NCBI GenBank assembly: GCA_039566865.1
Contig: CM076949.1
Coordinates: forward strand, 3,687,001-3,751,000
Direction of reading: 5' to 3'
DNA length: 64,000 bases
Source of the DNA: Aurelia coerulea
Lineage: Eukaryota > Cnidaria > Scyphozoa > Semaeostomeae > Ulmaridae
Of the stretch, positions 49,901 to 61,400 are shown in pieces; within the stretch, counting starts at the first letter, position 1; the number at the start of each line of letters is the position of its first letter. The translations under genes and the position numbers were made by a program. The notes beneath the pieces were generated by a model. That model ran no database searches. It worked only from the letters and a program-made list of their open reading frames with translations, and was not told the DNA's origin.

Positions 49901-52900
49901 GGTCAAGCCTCCGAGGTCACCCATCCGGAGTTTGACCTCACTCGACCGAGCTTAACTTCAGTCACCTGATGGAAACTGTATAAGCCGCTCGGCCACTCAC
50001 CCCACAGCTGTTTTCAAAATTTGCCTGCGTGCATACTCGACTGGTCTCCCTAGAAAGGTTTCTCCAGCCGGGAGAGTAAAACAATCCCCGTCTAAAAGAC
50101 CCCTCGTTAACAAGGACAGATAATGTTACAATAGAACTCGCTACTTTTCATTGACACCTAGATACAAAGCAATTTGTGATTGCAGGCAAAGGGAATTCCA
50201 TGCTCGGTTGGTCAAGATATAAACAAAAACAAAGCAAGCGGCAAAAATTGCCCTGAACCCGGGTCGCTAGCTCGGTCGTTGTGCATTTCAGAAATGGTTT
50301 TAAAGAGCAAATATTAGCACATATCGAAAGAAGAAGGATGTATTTAAACTTCTGCATCGGGCATTTTATTTTTGTCGTACAGAAGCTGAGCAGTAAGTGT
50401 TTTAATTACACCTAAAAAGTACGAGAATTGAATCCCCTCCCAATTGGCTTCTGCACAAAATAAATAAAATGCCCGAGGCAGAAGTTTAGATATATCCTTC
50501 TTCTTTCGATATGTGCTAATATTTGCTCTTGAAAACCATTTCTGAAATGCACAACGAGCGCGCTAGCGACCCGAGTTTCAGGGCAATTTTTGCGGCTTGC
50601 TTTGTTTTCGTTTATGTCTTCACCAACCGAGCATGGTTGCATTGCAACCTTTGTCTGCAATCACAAATTGCTTTGTATCTAGGTGTCAATGAAAAGTAGC
50701 GAGTTCTATTGTAACATTATCTGTCCTTGTTAACTATGATAAGTCCAAAGGAAACTCCCTCGAGAGACATGCTTTAAACATAGTATGGATAAGAAACTCT
50801 CATGAGACATGATTGTAATAAAATAGTAGTATTTTTGGGTTTCCTAGACAAAAGCGTCTATATTTTGTTTACTGGACTTTGAACTGATTTTTACTATAAA
50901 TACAGGGGTAGTAGATTTGTATTTGCTATTCGTTTATTTCGTTTGATTATCGTTGAGATAAATGGATAAAAACTAGACTCTTCTCTCGGCTATGGACGAG
51001 AGGGGGCCTATTATAGGGGGTCCAAAAGCCGCAAAACCGTGCAAAAATTAGCTAAAAGCCGCAATCCGTATCAAAATAAAGCGTGTAACCGCGGCCGCAA
51101 TGGTAAAATGTGTCTTGGCATAAAAAATAGCCGACTACCCGTTTATTTTTCAGTTTTTTTCATTTTTAATCTTAAAATTGTTCATACACCGTATGACTGA
51201 TTTTTAAGGGGCCGTGCTAAAAACTTTACCAAAGTACAACCAACAGCTATGTAGAATGCAACTGTCTTTGGCTATAAAGCTGCGATTTTATAAAGAAAGT
51301 AATGTAAACTAAGATGTCATTCGAAAGAGTTTGGCCAGTGAAACTTTATTCTAACAAGCGTTGTAAATTTTGATTACTTAAGAAGGGCTTAGTCCTTAGT
51401 TCCTTGGGAATTTTAGGAAGTTTTTTGCTTCACAAAATTGTCAAATCTCCTATAAGGGGTGTCCCAAAAATTTGTGTCCCGTTTGCCTGACGATTGCGAC
51501 AAAACGCCAAAAGATTCTCACCAAACTTTTATATGATGTTGCTCTTCAGATGTTCAAATAAAGTTTGCTGCAATCTCCGTAAAAATCCGTTGAAAAATCA
51601 TGCAGCTATGACCTTCAGAAGACAAAATTTTCCTGATAACTGAAACCAGCGGTCGGCCATCTTATTACTACTATTTTGCAGTGTTAACAGTAATATGAAG
51701 TTAGATTTCTGCAAAGAGTGACTGGGTTGGCCGTCGCCAGTCATATAATGCACTGTGGTCACTTTTTGCTCCTATATTTTCCTAATAAAATTTGACGGAA
51801 ATAACATCGACCAGGGTCTATTCCAGAGCTCACTGTTTCATATGGAATGGCTCTTTTGCAATGTTCCTTGCAGATTCCAAATCAGATCAGAAAGTATCAC
51901 ATTTTCGTAAGGTACCAACTTTCTTTTGCATGAAAGATAAACAAGAACCTTCAAATAATTCCCAAGGGACTGAGTCTTCCCCTTCCAGTCAACAAAATTG
52001 TATAATGCTTGAAAGACGTTCCACTCTCGCATTTTTTAAAATGATAGCTAGCATTCAGTAGTTTGCAATTTAATAGTAGTTCTCCTGGGAGTAGTTCTAT
52101 CTGTGACCAAAAGTCACCTTTACTCTACGCAGTTTTTGGTTGTACTTTAAAACCCTTTAAAACTCACAGTTTAGCCCTACTGAACAAATCAGCTAGTCAA
52201 CATCACTGCACGAACATGAGCCGACAAGGAACATATATGGCCTGTCATTGTACCACTCATCTTCTTCTTTCAGGCCCGTAGGGGCATTTTCGCGATTTAG
52301 AGGGGGGGGGGGGCATATCAAATCGAAGGATGGATGAAAATTGGGGTCATAGGGCGAAGCCCCAAGAAAATCTTTCAGGTCATGCTCTTTACTTTGGTTC
52401 AGAATGCCTCTCTGATCCCAATGAAGAAATAGAGAACCTGGCCGCAGGTGGTGTTTGGTTCGGCTAGAAGCCGCATCCGCATCATAAAAGCCGTAAACCG
52501 TTGCCAATTCACACCGAAAGACGTAAGACGCATGTTATGCCGAAGCCGCAATCCGCAGAAAAATCATTCCCGAATCCGTGGGCCGCACTTAAAAAACGGT
52601 TCGAAGCCGCGAGGCCGCAAACCTATAATAGGCCCCCACGAGACCTCTGACCAAACACCCATTCTCCCTGAATATCAAGACGATAATATTAGCAAATGTA
52701 TCATTTAATAGCGGACATGTTCAAATGGATTATAAATTTCATGTGACTAAAATCAGCTACTCTGCTCTGAAATTATGAGCGATTTTCTCGAGAAAGCCCC
52801 TTCTAGAAACCTTCAAAACACGCTTAAAATTATGATCAAAGTTTCCTAATATTTCTGCCTTACATTAATGGCTTCAATACGTTTTAGCGCGTGTTATCCT

Positions 52901-55900
52901 ATCGGGAGAATGAGAGCGCCCGGAAAATTATTATGTTCCCAGGGATGGCATTCTTATCCTCTCATATCTTTTACTCTTATCCTCTCAAAGGGATAACAAA
53001 TGCTAAAGTATGTCCAAGCCATTCATACGATTAATTTGTCATTGAAATAATGATGATATTTATGATATCAAGAATGCTCTACTTTGAATCACGGCAAACA
53101 GTCTAAGACCCCGTTTACACGGTAGCGGATCAAAAGTGTTGCGGATCAAAGTGTTACGGATCACCCTCCCGTCTACACGGTAGCGGATCAAAATTGTATC
53201 GGATCACGGTCTCGTCTACACGGTAGCGGATCAGCGGTCACCAAAGAAATAGGGCGAGGTCACGTTCAAGATTTTCTCGGATTTTCAGTGATTTCCTAGA
53301 CTGATTACGATGAGTCCCAGTAATCGCTATCCAAAACGAGACTATTACGCCAGACCGAGACCGCTCTTACTGGGACTCATAATATTACGGCAATATTTTT
53401 GGACTGACTTTTTTCACTTTTGAACGCCCTTGGGAACGAGGCTGCTATACACAGTCATGTACAAAGTATACAACCAAATACAACGCCATTAGAATCCCTG
53501 CAAATTCGATTGATTGATGTTGACCAACGGAAACTCGAAGCTCAAAGCAGAGTTTCAAGGAGCTTGGCCGGACAGAACAAAGTCTTATGAACAAGAATAC
53601 CATGAAAACAGTTGGCGACAATATCAAATTTTGTACGTACGTACTATTTTGCTGCTTTCGCTAAGCATTAACTGATTTATTGTGAAGTTTTCAAATCAAC
53701 GTGTTTCATTTGAAAACTACAAATGTTTGTGCTTTTCCTGCCTAGGCCCTTATCGAAACGAGGCAGTCATAGTCATTTCAAAATAATGGCGTTTGATTAT
53801 GAGTCGTAGTTAGGAGCGTCCGGCAGTATTTCAATAGCGATAACTACGACCATATCATCAGTCTAGTGATTTCCTTTTAACGTCAAATTTCAAAACAAAC
53901 TGCAATTATGATTAAACGTCGTTTGTATGAAAAATACCCTCATAATGAATCCGAATCAAAACTGATGCGGATCACTTGCGTTTACACGGCGCAGAGCAGA
54001 AGTGATCCGATACAAAAGTGATCCGATACAAAACGAGTTCGCTTTCGTAGCAGGATCAAAATTGATGCGGATAGCGGAGCAGAAGTGTATCGGATCACTT
54101 CAAGCTCGTGTAAACGGGATGCTGATCCGCAACACTTTTTGTATCGGATCAAAAGTGATCCGCTACTGTGTAAACGGGGTCTAAGGTTCCCTTCAACCAA
54201 TAGGCCTTGTAGCTATTCTGAAAAAACGTTCGAATCGAACGATATTTTGATACAGTTAGATGAATTTTCGAATGTGCACAATAGGGATAGAAGTTCGAAC
54301 GCCAATCGATCGAACCTCACGCATAAAAATATATGAAAATAACGCTCGATCCAGGCTATTTTGTAGAATAGCTAAAAGGTCTACTCATTTTAAAGTGAAC
54401 GGCAGAACGGCAAGAATATTTTGCAAGATTAACTTCTAAGTTTTATGAAGATTTGTCGCCTACGCTGCAACTACTAACCTTGCGCAGCGCCCGATCTATC
54501 AACGCTGCTTTGTTCTGACGTCAGCGTCTCAAGGAGCCATGGCAACAAGTCATTGAATGAATCTTCTCCCATTCCTTTCACCATTGCACCAAGTGCTCGT
54601 GCCGAGACTCCTCGCACCTATGAGATAAGGAATCTTACATTTTCTTATATTACATTACATTTATGGCCACGTGGGTAGACATAGTTATTGCTCCCCCTGG
54701 TCTTGTCCTTGTAGTAGAGTAAAGTAGCTTATAGGTATAGTAATTAAGTAAATATGTATTGTAAATTTTTAGCAGAATGTATAAAAAAAAAAATTTTCTT
54801 TTTGAATAAATAAAAATAGCAATTTTTCAGCATTTCATTGGAGAAACCATCGAGAGTGACCTTGAAAAGCAAATAATAACATTACACACAGAAAACTTTT
54901 CATTTGAGTGAAAATAAAACGATTCGTAAAACTTCATAAAAATTAAAATTCTCGAAGCGAGATTTCGAGAATTGTAAAAAAGACAATCATTTCATCTATA
55001 GCCTATTATCTGACGTTTCATTTGTGACTCTATCAAATGGTCTCGCTTTTCAAAACAATTGAAAAGTGTTGTATCAAGACAAAGCTTTCCAGAAACCACT
55101 GCTCACTTTCTAAACATAATCAAAAAAGCCTTGAAGACATAAAAAAGCAATAAAAAAGAAAATATCTAGATGGTAAAATATTATACATTGTCATAACCAG
55201 CGATAATTTCACCTTAAAGTATGCATATAACTGGGATTAAAAGCTAGAGGAACCTTACAGTTTGCTTTAGCAAATATCGCATAAGGTTGTCAAGCGCAGC
55301 ACTTTCAAATGAAGCAGCAAGAGTGATAGTAGCTTGTTCTAAAATTTGAAGCTAAATTCTACAATTATAAAATAAATATCAAAATACCTCAGGCGATGGG
55401 TCCAGTAAAGATTTCTTCAATCCAGGGATAACGGCTGGCAAGTATGGTGCAAGATCCTAAATGAAATAAGAAAGAATCTATGTCGAGAATCTTACTTTGT
55501 ATTTTTATTATTATTATTATTAAACATCTATTTAAAGTAGGCTAAAAAAATGAATAGCTAAATTACAGCTAATTAAGGCCTACTATTTACAACATATATA
55601 ATTTACAATAAAACTATTAATATATATTACAGACAAATCAGAGCTAAAATATATCATGTTAGAAAACCAACTTGCTGGATGTATACTTTGCAAAGCCTAC
55701 AGTTGCATTTTCCACCATCCAGGAGAAAACCGAAATCATTCTCGTAATCTTTATATGCAATGCGTAATGCCCTTTCTTGAATATGATTTATTCTATGATT
55801 CAAAGCTCTATCATAGAACATCCAAACAAGCGGACAGTAGCTGAAATGGGACAAAACGAACGCCCTCATTAACTGCTAATCTGCAGTTAATCTTGCAGCT

Positions 55901-58431
55901 AATCTGCTGCTAATGTACAATCTGCTGACGTCTATTTTAGGACATAATATACATGTCTATACAGGAAAAAACCTTGAAGGTGTTGTGGCGCAGTGGTGTA
56001 AGCCTCTGACTTTACTGCCAGAACGGTCGGGTGGACAGGGATCGATCCCAGGTAAAGCCCCAGCACTCGAGCGTCATGACAAGGGGTCGCAGACTCGATT
56101 AGGTCTTCTCTATTTTTGCGATCCCAGCGCTTGGCGCTAAAAGCCGCAAATTCACCTTCAGCTTAGGAGTACGAAAAAGTAGTTATCAATAAGGGTCCTG
56201 AACCGCAGGTTAGTTTATATCAACACTGGTTAGTTCATATCAATTTACGTTAGTTTTTGTTCGTTTTCTTTCATTATCATTTCATCAGTCATGCTAAGTC
56301 TTAGAAGGATTTTGAAATCAAACTCAAAAGATCTGGAAAATTTGATAGTGCGTTTTAGGCCATTTTGCGACTGTCCTGCAAGGCAGATTATTTTGATCTT
56401 TGAAATTCACCAACGAACAATTATTTTGAAAATTACCGAAAATGCAGAAAATGTTTCATTCTCTTAACTATCAGAAAAATCCATTTATATGATTGTAACA
56501 AAACTACTTTTGCAGAAATGACTTTTCAAACAGGAGACATTTTTCGAGTCAACTGGTACTTCAAAAAGAAAAATGAAATTCCAACTTACCTTTTGATCAG
56601 TAAGAGCATACATATTTCCAATAATCTGTGCTGACATCTTTTTCGTTTCTGTAGCTCTTTGGATCATTGCTTTCTCCAGAATTGGCATGATGATAGCAAG
56701 TGATGGGGCATCAATAAAATGCACAAATGATGTGTTGAGTAACGCTTGTAAACAAGGAACTGTATTTTTACCAGGATCTGCCAATGCTCCCAGGATAATT
56801 GGTGAAATTTCTAAGACAAAGACAAAGTGACCTAAGATTTGGAGAAGAACATGCAAATGCGAAATCTACTGCGACGAACCAGCTGTTACATTACATGGGA
56901 TGCACAGATGGTAAAGCTTCAAAATATATACTATGAAGGAGGTGAACGCAAAGAAACAGACAGATTTCTGGCACATTGTGCCTTTCCAACTAGCATTTTC
57001 ATCAGAGTGTGACTTACAACTTGACACAATTTGCAAAATCTCTTTTGAAGTAGCCTCGCTTGAACTGCGACGTGTTAAGGCTGTGTGATTGGTTCATTTT
57101 CCTAAATAATGCTAATGGCTGGTTCCCATTGCGTGATGAATTATCATTGCTGCGTTTTTCGTTGCCAATTTTTCAAAGGCGATGAAAGTTCATCTTGCAC
57201 TGGGAGCGACCTTTGACCGTAGTAAAATCTAATTCACATTGGTCGTAAAAATCAGGCTTTACAGTCAAATGTTGTTCCCTCCCAGTGCAGAATGAACCTT
57301 CATCATTTTGAAAAATTAGGAACGAGGAAAGCGATGATTATTCATAGCGCAATAGGAACAAGCCTTAAAATTTAGGTTGGCATTTTGCTTCCCCCGTTAT
57401 TTTGGATCCTATAATTTTCTATCAACTATAAACGAGACAGAAAACCTGAACAGCTTGGAAAATTAGTCCAATTGCCATTTTATCTATTAGTAGAATTATG
57501 CGCCCCAATTTGAGCGATAGGGAATGGGGGGGATACTTTTAAGACAGTAATAGCAATAACTGGGAAGAGAAGCATAATTCTAAAGTCATTACATCAGAAG
57601 TACATATACCTTGAATCTCAGGGTTTCGAATAACTGATCCAATTTGCTTCAAAGCTTGCTGCCCTGCCTTCTGCACTTTGACATGGGAATCTGCAAGTAC
57701 CTCGATCAATTTTGGGACAACACTTGGAAGACATGATGATAATTGTTTTGGTGCACAATATGCCATTGCACCCAGAAGCTCAATGCTTCCTGCAGGAATA
57801 AAAAGATCAAGGATGAGTGATTAAGTAAAGTGATTAAGATTTTACATGCTTTCATATACCAAGGTACGAACGTTTGGAACGTTTTTTCAGGAGGTTGCAA
57901 TGAAAATGTAACAATTTCTCAAGCATATGCGCTCGTAAAAAAATATGCGCTTGCAATGTAAATATAGGTTTGCAATACGAATATGTGCATGCAATAAAAA
58001 TATAGGCTTGCAATGGAAATATCAGGCTGCAATAATAATACAGACAAGCGATGTAAATATAATCCGATAAGCAATTGAAATTGAACATTTGCAACGTTTA
58101 TATGTGCATAGCAATGAAAATATAATTTCACCATAAAAATATGACTTTTTTTGCTTTTGGCACTCCATATTTCTCAAGCATTTACTTTGCGAAAAAAAAT
58201 GAATTTCTTTTCGGCGTACGCGGTATATTCAACACGGTACAGGTCTCAGCAAATAAAGAAAATAAAGTAAATAAAATCTACGTATGTTTCTTAATATAAT
58301 TAAGGTACCAAATATTACAGCATTTTTCTTCCAAGGCAGCTTTTTAGGGCGTGTAGCTCATTATACTCAATTACATGTCGCAGTTTCGCTTTTGGCTTGA
58401 ACTGATAACGCTACAACTCCTCAGTGCAGCG

Positions 58432-58466
<35 letters not shown>

Positions 58467-61400
58467 TCAACTCAATGCGATGAGCATAACTTGAGGGTCC
58501 CTATGGAGTGAGGCTGGTAGCTCATCAGGTATGTGTTATCATGTTTTGGATAGCTTGAGCAAAGGCTAAGACTTTTCTTAGATTCTGTTAGATTAGATTT
58601 GGATAGATTAGGTTTTCTAGATCTAAGACTTTTAGATTTGATATTAGATTTAGATTCACCCGGTTTTAATTGGTCATTCCTTCTTGTTGATATGGGTAAT
58701 TTTCTGCAGCAAGCCCTTTTCAAAACCTACCAAAACCTGTGAAAACGATGAACACAATTTCCTTGGTTTTCCTTGCTAACAGTAATGATACTTACATGTA
58801 TTAGCATATATTTTGTCTCTGATACATTTGGTAGCACAAAATTTCATTTCTGCAGTTGTAAATGAGCTTTTTGAATAAACATATTCTTTAAAAAGATAGA
58901 CCAGCAGGCAAGCAATGAGTGAAATAGATTGGGATAAGATACCTGTCTTCGTTCTCCAAGAATCTTCTTCCAAAGCTTTAAGCAGTGATGGCAATACAAG
59001 TTTGACACCATGAGCACTAAGGTTTCTCATTACAGCTTTAGCAGTCTCATCTGCAGCCTGTAAATCAGGAAGAATAATTCTCTTAGGGCCTGTTTAAATG
59101 AGGAACAACACCTCACCTGCCAGACCCAGGGCTGACAGGCGAGATTCCACCTTCCCAAAGAATCCTTTGTAGTTTCATTTCACGTTTATATGACAAACGC
59201 AACACCACCGGTATAGTGAGATCCCACATCACCAGAGGTGGAATCTCACCTGGGCGAGGTGAAATTTTTCCATAAAAACGAAACACTACCGGTATGGTGA
59301 GAAGTATTGGCTTTCTTTGTTGATTCCTATTGGTTAATTCGTTCTGATTCCACGGAAGAGACTATACTCCACCTCAACTCTCAGCCCCGGGGCTGATAGG
59401 CGAGGTAAAGCATGGCTGAAAGTGGCTGAAATTTACCTCGCCTGCCAGCCCCTGGTCTGGCAGGTGAGGTGTTTTCCCTCATATAAACAGGCCTTCTATA
59501 TCTAATAAAAGAATCCCATCAATGAATACAGAACATTCTTAAGATCAATTGCAAAATCAAATTACATATTTTGGGATCTCTTTGCAAGGATGAATAAATA
59601 CATGTATTTTTACCAAAAAAATATTTGTAAGAAACTCAACTCTCAGATCACTACAAAAATTGGAAGCTCCAAAACTGGGAAAAACTTAGTTAAGCAACTA
59701 TTTCTTTCAGTGAGGGAAACCCTTTAGCATAGCTTTACTTTATTTAAACTTGCTCCTGTATTATAATACAGTGGAACCTCCATATAACGGACATCTGTGA
59801 GACTAAAGTTATTGTCTGTTGTAGAGAGGTGTCCGCTGTATAGGTGTCATATTTTTTCATATTGTACTTTGGGACGAAACTATTTGTCCGTTGTTCGGAG
59901 GTGTCCGTTGTGTTATATAGAGGTGTCCGTTAATGGAGGTTCCAGTGTACTTGGAAGGTGCTTAATTAATGTCTAAACATCGGAAAGGCTTCAAAATACT
60001 AGTTTTAAAATGATCACGAGGGCACAGGAAGTAAACATGAAGATTTCCATTAAACTCCTAAGAAACTCAAAAGAAACTACTCATGATCAGGTAATTTTAA
60101 GAAGCTTTTCAGTAGTGGCCCAAATTCTTGGTTTCTTATAAAAATGGACTATTCTACCATGTTTTCGTCATAAATCTTGAAATGAAAGTTGTGGGGAATA
60201 TGCTACCGGGTGAGTAAAAAAAAGAATCCCTGTTTGAAAGACCACAGATTCCTCGATATCAAGACAATAATGTTGGCAAATATGTCATTCAATAGTGAAC
60301 ATGTTCAAATATATTCTAAATTTTACCTGCCTGAAATCGGCCACACCGTTCTGAAATTATAAGAGATTTTCTCGAGGAAGCCCCTCCAAGAAACTTCCAA
60401 AAACTGCATAAAATCACGACCAAATTTCTCGCATGTATATGCCTTATAGCAATGACTTGCACATGCTTTGGCAAGTTGTATCCTTTTGGGAGATGAAAAT
60501 GTCATCCCTGGGGGCAAAACAACATTATTCCGGACGATTTCATCTTCCCAAGAGGATAAAACATGTTAGAATGTGTTGAACTCATTGAGATAAGGCAGAA
60601 AGCTCGGGAAATGTTGGTCGTTGTTTTGAGCCTGTTTTGAAGATTTCTTGAAAGAGCTTTCTGGAGAAAATCCCTCCTAATTTTAGAATTGAGTGGCCGA
60701 TTTCAGTCAGGTAAATGTTGAGGTTCATTTGAACATGTCTGCTGTTAAATGGTATATTTCTCAATATCATCATGTTGATATTCAGGGCATGGTGATTTCT
60801 CAAACAGGGATTCTTTTTATGGACTCACCCGGTAGTTGCAGGAAATCTTTCTCATTTAACGTAAGATATTTGAAGCAATGATTTCCCTCCGTTGACGAAG
60901 AGCCCTTATCAGAAAGATGTGGTTCAATGGCTTACCTCACGAACATACTGATTACCATCACCAAAACAAAGAAGCAAATGTGGCAGTAGATGGACAACGT
61001 ATGGCTCAAACAGTCTTCCGAGCATATTGCATAGCGTTTCAAATGCAAACAAAGCTCCTGAAAAGGAAATGTGACACTCATTAAATCAAACGTATTTCTT
61101 TAACTTTAACAGCAGATAATAATTAAATTGTTTGTATCATTCGACAGAAATAACTGCAGACACAAAAAAGGAGAATAATGCAAATACAGTAAATCCCCGC
61201 ATATAAGAACCAACAAAAATAAGAACATATATGCTGTTTTTCCTAAATTATGCACCTTTTAATGAAGAACCTGTTTCAGTTTGATGAAAAATATGTTCTT
61301 GTTGCAGGGGTAGCAAAGTTGATTTTGGATTGTCGTTATCAAGTTCATTTTTGTCCCAGTTGGTTGTTAAAGTTTTAATCTCCTCCCCTACTGTTTATAA

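Noticed and set aside
55974..56140. ORF containing [19 protein letters not shown] as a coding gene
   Set aside because: It is a translation of the tRNA-derived SINE; the same peptide appears on the other strand at 24331-24540.
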